From positions 2,728,001 through 2,792,000 of the forward strand of contig NZ_CP149994.1 of assembly GCF_051307055.1 (NCBI RefSeq): a DNA stretch of 64,000 nucleotides. The letters are read 5' to 3'. The DNA comes from Dryocola sp051307055. Lineage in GTDB: Bacteria; Pseudomonadota; Gammaproteobacteria; Enterobacterales; Enterobacteriaceae. The translations under genes and the position numbers were made by a program. Below, piece by piece: positions 1 to 8,130 of the stretch (position 1 is its first letter; every line of letters starts with the position of its first letter). The notes beneath the pieces were generated by a model. The model made no database searches. It worked only from the letters and a program-made list of their open reading frames with translations, and was not told where the DNA came from.

Positions 1-550
1 GGCCGCCGTTGGCGACGTCGGATTTCCCGGCAAGAAAACGTCCCGGGTGCCTTTCTGGCCCAACCAGGCCCGCAAGACGCAGGATATCAACTGATGTGCC
101 GGGCAAATCATGCAGCCACTGCTCCAGCTCCTTTAGCACGCGTCCGCTGGCGGTGACAGGGCTAAGCGGGAACTCCTCCTTTATCCTGCCCTCCGCCTCG
201 CCGTAAACGGAAGTCGAACTGGTGAAAATAATGCGCGGCACCTGATGCGCCAGCGCGCTGTCGACAATTTCCTGCATCGCCTGCAGATAAAAATCATCCC
301 CTTCGCCGGTCCGGCGCGCGGGAAGCGTGATGACCAGCGCGTCAACGTTCAGCAGCTCATCAAGATCGTCGCTGTCGCAAACCAGCTCGGGCGTCAGCTG
401 CAGCTGATAACTGTCGATGCCGCACATGCGGGCTGCTTCAACGCCGTCGAGCGTAGTTTTGCTGCCTGTAACCTGCCAGCCCCGCGCTGATAATGAGAGC
501 GCCAGCGGCATGCCTAACCATCCTAACCCGACAATCGCAACCTTTTTCAT
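1..550 (-). CDS. yeeZ: YeeZ, NAD(P)-binding SDR/epimerase-like protein (partial, C-terminus outside window)
   Basis: Reading the minus strand from an ATG at 550 gives 183 codons without a stop up to the window edge, so the C-terminal part is missing. The N-terminus has a Rossmann motif GLGWLG at residues 8-13, and further on an SDR-like SSTSVYGE segment and an LRLAGLVGP segment typical of YeeZ-family nucleotide-sugar-epimerase-like proteins. In E. coli yeeZ lies just upstream of the his operon in this divergent orientation, which matches here. The biochemical substrate of YeeZ is not established. The yefM-yoeB toxin-antitoxin pair found between yeeZ and hisL in E. coli K-12 is absent; only about 200 bp separate the genes. 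Confidence 0.88.
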   Translation of the reverse strand, partial: MKKVAIVGLGWLGMPLALSLSARGWQVTGSKTTLDGVEAARMCGIDSYQLQLTPELVCDSDDLDELLNVDALVITLPARRTGEGDDFYLQAMQEIVDSALAHQVPRIIFTSSTSVYGEAEGRIKEEFPLSPVTASGRVLKELEQWLHDLPGTSVDILRLAGLVGPERHPGRFLAGKSDVANGG

Positions 551-680
551 GCCTTCTCTCCTTAGACGCAGCATTTTCTTCTGCGCTGCTTTAACCAGCC
601 TGTGATAAGGCTACGCCACGATAAGCGAACTGACAATTAGCGGGCGCAAACAGAATATTAAACGTGGCGATAAAAAGCCC

Positions 681-710
681 TTGCGCTCAACGCTGAATCT
701 GGTTTACGTT
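681..710 (+). promoter_or_regulatory. his operon promoter
   Basis: TTGCGC at 681-686 and TACGTT at 705-710 are separated by 18 bp. They match in position and sequence context the E. coli/Salmonella his promoter (TTGCTT / TAGGTT, also 18 bp) upstream of hisL. The weak -10 fits a promoter that responds to ppGpp. The start site is inferred, not seen. Confidence 0.7.
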
Positions 711-748
711 AAAAGCACATCATGAATAAACATTCATACGAGAATTTT

Positions 749-799
749 ATGACACGCGTTCAGACTACAAGCCACCATCACCACCATCATCCTGACTAG
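749..799 (+). CDS. hisL: HisL, his operon leader peptide
   Basis: A 16-codon ORF, MTRVQTTS followed by six consecutive His codons, then Pro-Asp and stop. Ribosome stalling on the His run reports charged tRNA-His and decides between antiterminator and attenuator in the leader RNA. E. coli HisL has seven His codons after MTRVQFK; this copy has six and a different pre-His segment (TTS). The peptide lies 38 bp downstream of the promoter -10 and 61 bp before the terminator hairpin, the expected attenuation architecture. Confidence 0.93.
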   Translation: MTRVQTTSHHHHHHPD

Positions 800-860
800 T
801 CTTTCAGGCGATGTGTGCTGGAAGACGAAAAGATCTTCCAGAGGTGCATGAACGAGTGAT

Positions 861-898
861 AAAGCCCCCGGAAGATTTCTTTCGGGGGCTTTTTTTTG
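861..898 (+). terminator. his attenuator (Rho-independent terminator)
   Basis: Stem AGCCCCCG (863-870) pairs with CGGGGGCT (883-890), with partial extension across the loop, followed by a run of T. It sits between hisL and hisG and is the transcription attenuator controlled by HisL translation. Confidence 0.93.
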
Positions 899-933
899 GA
901 CGACAGACAGGAATGATTAAGGGGCAACGACCA

Positions 934-1833
934 ATGTTAGACAACAACCGTTTACGCATAGCTATTCAAAAATCTGGCCGACTTAGCGATGACTCACGCG
1001 AATTACTGGCCCGTTGCGGCATAAAAATCAACCTGCACACCCAGCGCCTGATTGCGCTGGCGGAAAATATGCCGATTGATATTCTGCGCGTGCGTGACGA
1101 CGACATCCCGGGACTGGTGATGGACGGCGTGGTAGACCTTGGCATCATCGGTGAAAACGTGCTGGAAGAAGAGCTGCTGACCCGCCGCGCTCAGGGCGAA
1201 GACCCGCGCTATTTCACGCTGCACCGTCTGGATTTTGGCGGCTGTCGCTTTTCACTGGCTGTTTCCGTCGACGATCCCTGGGACGGTCCCGCAAGCCTCA
1301 ACAATAAACGTATCGCGACCTCTTACCCGCACCTGCTTAAGCGCTATCTTGATGGTAAAGGCGTGCAGTTTAAATCCTGTCTGTTAAACGGTTCCGTTGA
1401 GGTCGCCCCGCGCGCCGGTCTGGCTGATGCCATTTGCGACCTGGTTTCTACCGGCGCCACGCTTGAAGCTAACGGCCTGCGCGAAGTGGAAGTGATTTAT
1501 CGCTCCAAAGCCTGCCTGATTCAGCGCGACGGCGAAATGCCCGCCGCCAAACAGCAGCTTATCGATAAGCTGATGACCCGTATTCAGGGCGTGATTCAGG
1601 CCCGTGAATCCAAATACATCATGCTGCACGCGCCGAGCGAGCGTCTGGATGAGATTGTCGCCCTGCTGCCGGGCGCCGAACGCCCGACTATTCTGCCGCT
1701 GGCGGGCGATAAGCAGCGCGTGGCGATGCACATGGTGAGCAGCGAAACCCTGTTCTGGGAAACCATGGAAAAACTCAAAGCGCTGGGGGCGAGCTCCATT
1801 CTGGTGCTGCCAATTGAGAAGATGATGGAGTAA
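934..1833 (+). CDS. hisG: HisG, ATP phosphoribosyltransferase (long form)
   Basis: Catalyses the first committed step of histidine synthesis: ATP plus PRPP gives phosphoribosyl-ATP; histidine inhibits it through the C-terminal domain. The 299 aa length equals E. coli HisG. The catalytic domain contains the DLGIIGENVL and GSVEVAPRAGLADAI segments, and the C-terminal regulatory domain (about residues 225-299) ends in LPIEKMME, so this is the HisZ-independent long form. I chose the ATG at 934 because GGGG lies 9 bp upstream and residues 1-10 match the family start; an in-frame ATG at 913 would add seven residues. First structural gene of the operon, 4 bp before hisD. Confidence 0.97.
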   Translation: MLDNNRLRIAIQKSGRLSDDSRELLARCGIKINLHTQRLIALAENMPIDILRVRDDDIPGLVMDGVVDLGIIGENVLEEELLTRRAQGEDPRYFTLHRLDFGGCRFSLAVSVDDPWDGPASLNNKRIATSYPHLLKRYLDGKGVQFKSCLLNGSVEVAPRAGLADAICDLVSTGATLEANGLREVEVIYRSKACLIQRDGEMPAAKQQLIDKLMTRIQGVIQARESKYIMLHAPSERLDEIVALLPGAERPTILPLAGDKQRVAMHMVSSETLFWETMEKLKALGASSILVLPIEKMME

Positions 1834-1837
1834 GCCG

Positions 1838-3145
1838 ATGTCGAACTTCAACACGCCGATTTTCTGGAATGAGTGTGATAAAGCTGCGCAGGACGCGCTG
1901 CTGATGCGCCCGGCTATTTCCGCCTCAGAAAGCATCACGCTTACCGTGGCGGAGATTCTGAATAACGTGAAGGCCAACGGCGATGCGGCGCTACGCGAGT
2001 ACAGCGCCAAATTTGATAAGACTGAAGTCCAGCAGTTAAAGGTTACGGAGCAGGAAATTGCCGCCGCCGTCGGGCGTCTCGGTACGAATATTAAAGAAGC
2101 GATGGCGGTCGCCGTCGCCAACATCGAAAAATTCCACGTTGCGCAGCAGCTCGCACCGGTAGATGTAGAAACGATGCCGGGCGTGCGCTGCCAGCAGGTT
2201 ACCCGCCCGGTAGCTTCCGTTGGCCTTTATATTCCAGGCGGCTCTGCGCCGCTGTTTTCTACCGTGTTGATGCTTGCCACTCCGGCGCGTATCGCCGGCT
2301 GTAAGAAAGTGGTGCTTTGCTCGCCGCCGCCGATTGCCGACGAAATCCTCTATGCCGCACAGCTTTGCGGCGTGCAGGAAGTGTTTCAGGTTGGCGGAGC
2401 GCAGGCCATCGCCGCGCTGGCGCTGGGCACCGAAAGCGTTCCGAAGGTGGACAAAATCTTCGGGCCGGGCAACGCTTTTGTGACCGAAGCAAAACGCCAG
2501 GTCAGCCAGCGCCTTGACGGCGCGGCAATTGATATGCCTGCCGGGCCTTCCGAAGTGCTGGTGATAGCAGACGGCGGCGCAACGCCAGATTTTGTGGCAT
2601 CCGATCTGCTTTCCCAGGCCGAACACGGGCCGGATTCGCAGGTGATTTTGCTCACGCCGGACGCCGCTATGGCGCAGGCGGTAGCCGAAGCCGTCGAACG
2701 CCAGCTGGCCGCGCTGCCGCGCGCGCAAACGGCACGCAAAGCGCTGGAAAGCAGCCGCCTGATTGTGGCGCGCGATCTGGAGCAGTGCATTGAGATTTCC
2801 AACCAGTACGGCCCTGAACACCTGATTATTCAGACCCGAAACGCCCGTGAACTGGTCGACAGCATTACCAGCGCGGGTTCTGTATTCCTCGGCGACTGGT
2901 CACCTGAATCCGCGGGCGATTATGCTTCCGGCACCAACCATGTGCTGCCAACCTATGGCTATACGGCGACCTGCTCAAGCCTTGGCCTGGCCGATTTCCA
3001 GAAGCGCATGACCGTGCAGGAACTCACTCCTCAGGGGTTCGCAAGCCTTGCGAAAACCATTGAAACACTGGCCGCCGCCGAGCTGCTGGATGCCCACAAA
3101 AACGCCGTGACCCTGCGCGTTGCCGCGCTAAAGGAGATGCAATGA
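1838..3145 (+). CDS. hisD: HisD, histidinol dehydrogenase
   Basis: Zinc-dependent, four-electron NAD+ oxidation of L-histidinol to L-histidine, the last two steps of the pathway. 435 aa, one longer than E. coli HisD. Seen in the sequence: FGPGNAFVTEAK, DMPAGPSEVLVIAD, the zinc-ligand region SQAEHGPDSQ and the catalytic Glu-His in YGPEHLII near residue 327; SGTNHVLPT near the C-terminus. It starts 4 bp after hisG and its stop overlaps the start of hisC (ATGA), indicating translational coupling. Confidence 0.97.
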   Translation: MSNFNTPIFWNECDKAAQDALLMRPAISASESITLTVAEILNNVKANGDAALREYSAKFDKTEVQQLKVTEQEIAAAVGRLGTNIKEAMAVAVANIEKFHVAQQLAPVDVETMPGVRCQQVTRPVASVGLYIPGGSAPLFSTVLMLATPARIAGCKKVVLCSPPPIADEILYAAQLCGVQEVFQVGGAQAIAALALGTESVPKVDKIFGPGNAFVTEAKRQVSQRLDGAAIDMPAGPSEVLVIADGGATPDFVASDLLSQAEHGPDSQVILLTPDAAMAQAVAEAVERQLAALPRAQTARKALESSRLIVARDLEQCIEISNQYGPEHLIIQTRNARELVDSITSAGSVFLGDWSPESAGDYASGTNHVLPTYGYTATCSSLGLADFQKRMTVQELTPQGFASLAKTIETLAAAELLDAHKNAVTLRVAALKEMQ

Positions 3146-4224
3146 GCATTGAAGAGTTAGCCCGCGAGAACGTTCGCGCCCTGACCCCTTATCAGTCGGC
3201 CCGCCGCCTGGGCGGCAACGGCGATGTGTGGCTGAACGCCAATGAATATCCGACCGCCGTTGAATACGACCTGAGCCAGCAATCGCTGAACCGCTATCCG
3301 GAATGCCAGCCGAAGCAGGTGATTGAACGTTACGCCGCCTACGCGGGCGTGAAACCGGAACAGGTGCTGGTTAGCCGCGGCGCCGACGAAGGTATTGAAC
3401 TGCTGATTCGCGCATTCTGCGAGCCGGGCAAAGACGCCGTGCTTTATTGCCCGCCAACCTACGGCATGTACAGCGTGAGCGCAGAAACCTTCGGCGTGGA
3501 GTGCCGCACGGTGCAGACGCTGGAAAACTGGCAGCTCGATTTACCGGCCATCGCGGATAACCTTGAAGGCGTAAAAGTGATTTACGTTTGCAGCCCGAAC
3601 AACCCAACCGGACAGCTTATCAATCCCCAGGATTTTCGTGTTCTGCTGGAAATGGCGCGCGGTAAGGCGCTGGTGGTGGCAGACGAGGCTTATATCGAGT
3701 TTTGTCCGCAGGCGACGCTTGCCGGCTGGCTTGAGGAGTATCCACATCTCGTCGTGCTACGCACGCTGTCCAAGGCCTTTGCCCTCGCCGGCCTGCGCTG
3801 CGGCTTTACGCTGGCTAACGAAGAGGTTATCAACCTGCTGATGAAGGTGATCGCGCCTTATCCGCTCTCTACGCCCGTTGCGGATATCGCGGCTCAGGCG
3901 TTAAGCGCGCAGGGAATAAACGCCATGCGCGAGCGTGTAGCGGAAGTGCTGGCGAACCGGCAGTATCTGATTACGGCCCTGAAGGACGTTGCCTGTGTCG
4001 AAGAGGTTTTCGCCTCCGAAACCAACTATGTGCTGGCAAGAATAACCGCCTCAAGCGCGGTATTTAAATCGCTGTGGGATCAGGGCATTATCCTGCGCGA
4101 TCAGAATAAACAACCATCGTTAAGCGGCTGTCTGCGAATCACCGTGGGCACCCTGCAAGAGTGCGAGCGCGCCATTGTTGCGCTGCGTCAACAACCCGGC
4201 CTGACGGCCACGGAGGGCGTGTGA
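3142..4224 (+). CDS. hisC: HisC, histidinol-phosphate aminotransferase
   Basis: PLP-dependent (fold type I) transamination of imidazole acetol phosphate with glutamate to give histidinol phosphate. 360 aa, slightly longer than the 356 aa E. coli protein. The PLP lysine is in TLSKAFALAGLRCGF (SK, about residue 214), and SPNNPTGQ plus VADEAYIEF are the usual cofactor-contacting segments. Overlaps hisD by 4 bp and hisB by 4 bp (GTGA). Confidence 0.97.
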   Translation: MSIEELARENVRALTPYQSARRLGGNGDVWLNANEYPTAVEYDLSQQSLNRYPECQPKQVIERYAAYAGVKPEQVLVSRGADEGIELLIRAFCEPGKDAVLYCPPTYGMYSVSAETFGVECRTVQTLENWQLDLPAIADNLEGVKVIYVCSPNNPTGQLINPQDFRVLLEMARGKALVVADEAYIEFCPQATLAGWLEEYPHLVVLRTLSKAFALAGLRCGFTLANEEVINLLMKVIAPYPLSTPVADIAAQALSAQGINAMRERVAEVLANRQYLITALKDVACVEEVFASETNYVLARITASSAVFKSLWDQGIILRDQNKQPSLSGCLRITVGTLQECERAIVALRQQPGLTATEGV

Positions 4225-5288
4225 GCCAGAAAATTCTTTTTATCGACCGTGACGGCACCTTGATTTCCGAGCCGCCTGCAGATTTCCAGGTGGATCGCAT
4301 GGACAAACTCGCATTTGAACCGGCGGTGATCCCTGCTCTGCTGCAGCTGCAAAAAGCGGGCTACAAACTAGTGATGATCACCAATCAGGACGGGCTGGGC
4401 ACTGCAAGCTTCCCGCAGGCCGATTTTGAAGGCCCGCACAACCTGATGATGCAGGTATTCACCTCCCAGGGGGTGAATTTTGACGATATCCTGATCTGCC
4501 CGCATTTACCGGCGGACGAGTGCGACTGCCGCAAGCCGAAAATCGCCATGGTTAAAGGCTATCTGGAAGAAGGCGTGCTGGATAAAGCAAACAGCTATGT
4601 GATTGGCGACCGCGCCACCGATATCGAGCTTGCGGAAAATATGGGCATTCAGGGGCTGCGCTATCACGGCGAATCCCTGAGCTGGCCGATGATAAGCGAC
4701 CGGCTGACCAAACGTGACCGTTATGCCCACGTTGAGCGCGCCACCAAAGAGACGCAGATTGACGTGCAGGTCTGGCTGGATCGCGAAGGCGGCAGCAAGA
4801 TCAATACCGGCGTCGGCTTCTTCGATCACATGCTGGATCAGATAGCCACGCACGGCGGCTTCCGCATGGAGATCGGCGTAAAAGGCGATCTTTACATCGA
4901 CGATCACCACACCGTGGAAGACACCGGCCTGGCGCTGGGCGAAGCGCTAAAAATTGCGCTTGGCGACAAGCGCGGCATCACCCGCTTCGGCTTCACGCTG
5001 CCGATGGACGAATGCCTGGCGCGCTGCGCGCTGGATATTTCCGGCCGTCCCCATCTTGAATACAAAGCTGAATACAACTTCCAGCGCGTGGGCGATCTCA
5101 GCACCGAGATGGTCGAGCACTTCTTCCGTTCGCTCTCTTACACCATGGGTATCACGCTGCACCTGAAGACCAAAGGCAAAAACGACCACCACCGCGTCGA
5201 GAGCCTGTTTAAGGTCTTTGGCCGCACGCTGCGCCAGGCCATTCGCGTTGAGGGCGATACGCTACCCTCGTCGAAAGGAGTGTTGTGA
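4221..5288 (+). CDS. hisB: HisB, bifunctional histidinol-phosphatase / imidazoleglycerol-phosphate dehydratase
   Basis: Fusion typical of Enterobacteriaceae. Residues 1-165 form a HAD-type histidinol-phosphate phosphatase with nucleophile and acid D9 and D11 in DRDGT and a Cys/His zinc cluster (CPHLPADECDC). Residues about 167-355 form imidazoleglycerol-phosphate dehydratase, with the metal-binding DDHHTVEDTG and DHHRVE motifs. I start at the GTG at 4221, overlapping the hisC stop as GTGA, because this gives MSQKILFIDRDG and 355 aa, the E. coli length; an upstream ATG at 4161 would extend into hisC without family support. Confidence 0.96.
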   Translation: MSQKILFIDRDGTLISEPPADFQVDRMDKLAFEPAVIPALLQLQKAGYKLVMITNQDGLGTASFPQADFEGPHNLMMQVFTSQGVNFDDILICPHLPADECDCRKPKIAMVKGYLEEGVLDKANSYVIGDRATDIELAENMGIQGLRYHGESLSWPMISDRLTKRDRYAHVERATKETQIDVQVWLDREGGSKINTGVGFFDHMLDQIATHGGFRMEIGVKGDLYIDDHHTVEDTGLALGEALKIALGDKRGITRFGFTLPMDECLARCALDISGRPHLEYKAEYNFQRVGDLSTEMVEHFFRSLSYTMGITLHLKTKGKNDHHRVESLFKVFGRTLRQAIRVEGDTLPSSKGVL

Positions 5289-5878
5289 TGAACGTGGTGA
5301 TCCTCGATACCGGCTGCGCCAACCTGCTGTCGGTAAAATCATCGATCAGGCGCCTGGGATATGATCCAGTAGTGAGTCGCGATGCAGATATAGTGCTGCA
5401 CGCGGATAAACTGTTCCTGCCGGGCGTCGGCACCGCACAGGCGGCAATGGATAAACTGCGTGAACGTGAGTTGATTGAGCTGATCCAGGCCTGTACCCAG
5501 CCGGTGCTGGGCATTTGTCTTGGCATGCAGATCCTCGGCAGCCACAGCGATGAAAACCAGGGCGTTAAAACGCTGGGGATTATCGACGAGCCCGTGCTGA
5601 AAATGACCGACCACGGCCTGCCGCTGCCGCATATGGGCTGGAACCGCGTCTATCCAAAAGCGGGCGACCACTTGTTCCGTGATATTGAAGACGGCGAGTA
5701 TTTCTACTTCGTGCACAGTTACGCAATGCCGGTATGCGCCAGCACAATTGCGCAGGCGAGCTACGGCGAACCCTTTACCGCGGCCGTGCAAAAAGACAAT
5801 TTCTACGGCGTGCAGTTCCACCCTGAACGGTCGGGCGCCGCCGGGGCTAAATTGCTCAAGAACTTCCTGGAGATGTAA
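5288..5878 (+). CDS. hisH: HisH, glutaminase subunit of imidazole glycerol phosphate synthase
   Basis: Class I glutamine amidotransferase that supplies ammonia to HisF. The triad is visible: Cys in GICLGMQ (about residue 77), and His/Glu in VQFHPERSG. 196 aa, as in E. coli. The start is the ATG at 5288, sharing one base with the hisB stop (TGATG). This is the only HisH-type glutaminase in the window; it is a biosynthetic his-operon copy, which matters when judging the WbpG-type amidotransferase at 14475-16304. Confidence 0.97.
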   Translation: MNVVILDTGCANLLSVKSSIRRLGYDPVVSRDADIVLHADKLFLPGVGTAQAAMDKLRERELIELIQACTQPVLGICLGMQILGSHSDENQGVKTLGIIDEPVLKMTDHGLPLPHMGWNRVYPKAGDHLFRDIEDGEYFYFVHSYAMPVCASTIAQASYGEPFTAAVQKDNFYGVQFHPERSGAAGAKLLKNFLEM

Positions 5879-5883
5879 GCACG

Positions 5884-6621
5884 ATGATTATTCCCGCTCT
5901 CGATTTAATTGACGGCAAAGTGGTGCGTCTCCATCAGGGAGATTATGGAAAGCTGCGCGATTACGGCAGCGATCCGCTGCCTCGCCTGCAGGATTATCAG
6001 GCCCAGGGCGCAGAGGTGCTGCATCTGGTCGACCTGACCGGCGCTAAAGATCCCGCCAGGCGCCAGATCCCCCTGCTCAAAAAACTGGTGGCTGGAGTAA
6101 CAATTCCGGTTCAGGTTGGCGGCGGCGTGCGTACCGAAGAAGACGTTGCGGCTCTGCTGGAAGCAGGCGTTGCACGCGTGGTGGTTGGCTCAACGGCGGT
6201 GAAATCGCCTGAAGTGGTAAAAGGCTGGTTTACACGTTTTGGCGCCGAAGCGCTGGTGCTGGCGCTGGACGTGCGCATTGATGAACTGGGCAATAAACAA
6301 GTTGCGGTCAGCGGCTGGCAGGAGAATTCCGGCGTTTCGCTGGAAGAGCTGGTGGAAACCTATCTGCCGGTGGGGCTAAAACACGTGCTCTGCACGGACA
6401 TTTCCCGTGACGGAACGCTCGCAGGCTCTAACGTCTCTCTGTATGAAGAAGTCTGCGCGCGCTATCCGCAGATCGCGTTTCAGTCTTCGGGCGGAATTGG
6501 CGACATCAACGATATTGCGGCCCTGCGGGGTACCGGCGTGCGCGGCGTGATCGTCGGGCGAGCTTTACTGGAAGGAAAATTCAACGTGGCGGAGGCTATC
6601 TCATGCTGGCAAAACGGATAA
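5884..6621 (+). CDS. hisA: HisA, ProFAR isomerase
   Basis: Amadori isomerase converting ProFAR to PRFAR, a (beta-alpha)8 barrel of 245 aa. Catalytic acids are Asp in PALDLIDG (residue 7 or 8) and in LALDVRIDE (about residue 129). Phosphate-binding loops VGGGVRTEED and SSGGIGD are present. Begins 5 bp after hisH and overlaps hisF by 19 bp. Confidence 0.97.
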   Translation: MIIPALDLIDGKVVRLHQGDYGKLRDYGSDPLPRLQDYQAQGAEVLHLVDLTGAKDPARRQIPLLKKLVAGVTIPVQVGGGVRTEEDVAALLEAGVARVVVGSTAVKSPEVVKGWFTRFGAEALVLALDVRIDELGNKQVAVSGWQENSGVSLEELVETYLPVGLKHVLCTDISRDGTLAGSNVSLYEEVCARYPQIAFQSSGGIGDINDIAALRGTGVRGVIVGRALLEGKFNVAEAISCWQNG

Positions 6622-7379
6622 TCCCCTGCCTGGACGTGCGTGACGGCCAGGTCGTCAAAGGCGTGCAGTTTCGCAACCATGAAATCATCGGCGACATCGT
6701 GCCGCTGGCAAACCGCTATGCGCAGGAAGGCGCGGATGAACTGGTGTTTTACGATATCACCGCCTCCAGCGACGGGCGCGTTGTGGATAAAAGCTGGGTA
6801 TCGCGCGTGGCGGAGGTTATCGACATCCCATTCTGCGTGGCGGGCGGCATTAAATCTGTCGACGACGCGGCGAAGATCCTGTCGTTTGGCGCAGATAAGA
6901 TCTCCATCAACTCCCCCGCTCTGGCCGATCCGGAACTGATTACCCGTCTGGCGGATCGCTTTGGCGTGCAGTGTATTGTGGTCGGCATTGATACCTGGTT
7001 TGATAATGACACGGGAAAATATCACGTTAACCAGTACACCGGCGATGAGAACCGCACGCGGGTTACGCAGTGGGAAACTCTGGACTGGGTGGAGGAAGTA
7101 CAAAAGCGTGGCGCCGGGGAAATCGTGCTCAATATGATGAACCAGGACGGCGTGCGTAATGGCTATGACCTGCAACAGCTACGCAAGGTGCGTGAAGTGT
7201 GCCACGTGCCGCTGATTGCTTCAGGCGGCGCAGGCACCATGGAGCATTTCCTGGAAGCCTTCCGCGATGCGGACGTTGACGGTGCGCTGGCAGCTTCCGT
7301 ATTCCATAAACAGATTATTAATATCGCTGAGCTGAAGATCTATCTGGCACAGCTTGGCGTGGAGATTCGAGTGTGTTAA
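6603..7379 (+). CDS. hisF: HisF, cyclase subunit of imidazole glycerol phosphate synthase
   Basis: Uses ammonia channelled from HisH to convert PRFAR to IGP and AICAR. 258 aa (beta-alpha)8 barrel; catalytic Asp in PCLDVRDGQVVKG (about residue 11) and in VVGIDTWF (about 130). Paralogue of HisA. Overlaps hisA by 19 bp and hisI by 7 bp. Confidence 0.97.
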   Translation: MLAKRIIPCLDVRDGQVVKGVQFRNHEIIGDIVPLANRYAQEGADELVFYDITASSDGRVVDKSWVSRVAEVIDIPFCVAGGIKSVDDAAKILSFGADKISINSPALADPELITRLADRFGVQCIVVGIDTWFDNDTGKYHVNQYTGDENRTRVTQWETLDWVEEVQKRGAGEIVLNMMNQDGVRNGYDLQQLRKVREVCHVPLIASGGAGTMEHFLEAFRDADVDGALAASVFHKQIINIAELKIYLAQLGVEIRVC

Positions 7380-7984
7380 CAGAACAACAGCGCGGCCAGC
7401 TTGACTGGGAAAAAACAGACGGCCTGATGCCGGTCATCGTACAGCATGCCGTCTCCGGCGAAGTGTTGATGCTGGGATATATGAACCCCGAAGCGCTGGC
7501 CCGGAGCGAGCAAAGCGGTAAGGTCACCTTCTACTCGCGCACCAAACAGCGCCTGTGGACGAAAGGTGAAACCTCCGGCCACTTCCTGAATATAGTGAGC
7601 ATCACTCCTGACTGCGATAACGACACGCTGCTGGTGCTGGTAAATCCGATTGGCCCGACCTGCCACCTTGGCAACTCCAGCTGCTTCGCTCCGGCTAAAC
7701 ATGACTGGCATTTCCTGTTTGAGCTGGAACAGCTGCTGGCATCGCGCAAGACCGCCGACCCGGAAAGCTCGTATACCGCAAAACTCTACGCCAGCGGCAC
7801 CAAACGTATCGCGCAGAAAGTGGGTGAAGAAGGCGTGGAAACGGCGCTGGCCGCTACGGTGAATGACCGTCATGAGCTGACTAATGAAGCTTCAGATTTG
7901 GTCTATCACCTGCTGGTATTGCTGCAGGATCAGGAATTAGATTTGAGCGCGGTCATTGATAATTTGCGGAAACGGCATAAGTAA
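7373..7984 (+). CDS. hisI: HisI (HisIE), bifunctional phosphoribosyl-AMP cyclohydrolase / phosphoribosyl-ATP pyrophosphatase
   Basis: Carries out the second and third steps of the pathway. The N-terminal cyclohydrolase domain (about 1-115) has the metal-binding PDCDNDTLL and GPTCHLGNSSCF segments; the C-terminal pyrophosphohydrolase domain (about 120-203) has KVGEEGVETALAA and NEASDLVYHL. 203 aa, as in E. coli. The GTG start at 7373 lies within the last codons of hisF. Last gene of the operon, followed 14 bp later by a strong terminator. Confidence 0.97.
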   Translation: MLTEQQRGQLDWEKTDGLMPVIVQHAVSGEVLMLGYMNPEALARSEQSGKVTFYSRTKQRLWTKGETSGHFLNIVSITPDCDNDTLLVLVNPIGPTCHLGNSSCFAPAKHDWHFLFELEQLLASRKTADPESSYTAKLYASGTKRIAQKVGEEGVETALAATVNDRHELTNEASDLVYHLLVLLQDQELDLSAVIDNLRKRHK

Positions 7985-7998
7985 TTTTTGCCGGATGT

Positions 7999-8025
7999 AA
8001 AAAAGGCCGCTGATGCGGCCTTTTT
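7999..8025. terminator. Bidirectional Rho-independent terminator between hisI and wzz
   Basis: Perfect stem GGCCGC (8005-8010) / GCGGCC (8015-8020) with a TGAT loop, preceded by six A and followed by five T, so it can end transcription of the his operon and of wzz. Confidence 0.9.
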
Positions 8026-8030
8026 AAGTT

Positions 8031-8115
8031 CTGTAGGGTGAATAAGCGTCAGCGTCATCCACCGCATTGGCCGGAATATTACGGCGGATGGCGCTTCGTT
8101 TATCCGCCTTACAAA
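8031..8115. repeat. REP/BIME-type palindromic element
   Basis: Two inverted REP-like units: TGTAGGGTGAATAAGCG with GTCATCCACC (8031-8062), and GGCGGATGGCGC with TTTATCCGCCTTACA (8083-8115). They have the PU/REP signature of an imperfect palindrome with GTAGG ends. Located between convergent hisI and wzz, the usual place for BIMEs. Related copies occur at 35724-35796 and 53196-53245. Confidence 0.7.
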
Positions 8116-8130
8116 GTGTATTTAACGGAA

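Noticed and set aside
551..748. Possible yefM-yoeB toxin-antitoxin genes between yeeZ and hisL
   Set aside because: The interval is under 200 bp, contains the his promoter and has no matching frame.
5285..5287. GTG at 5285 as start of hisH
   Set aside because: The ATG at 5288 gives the family length of 196 aa and the TGATG coupling with hisB; the GTG would only add one residue.
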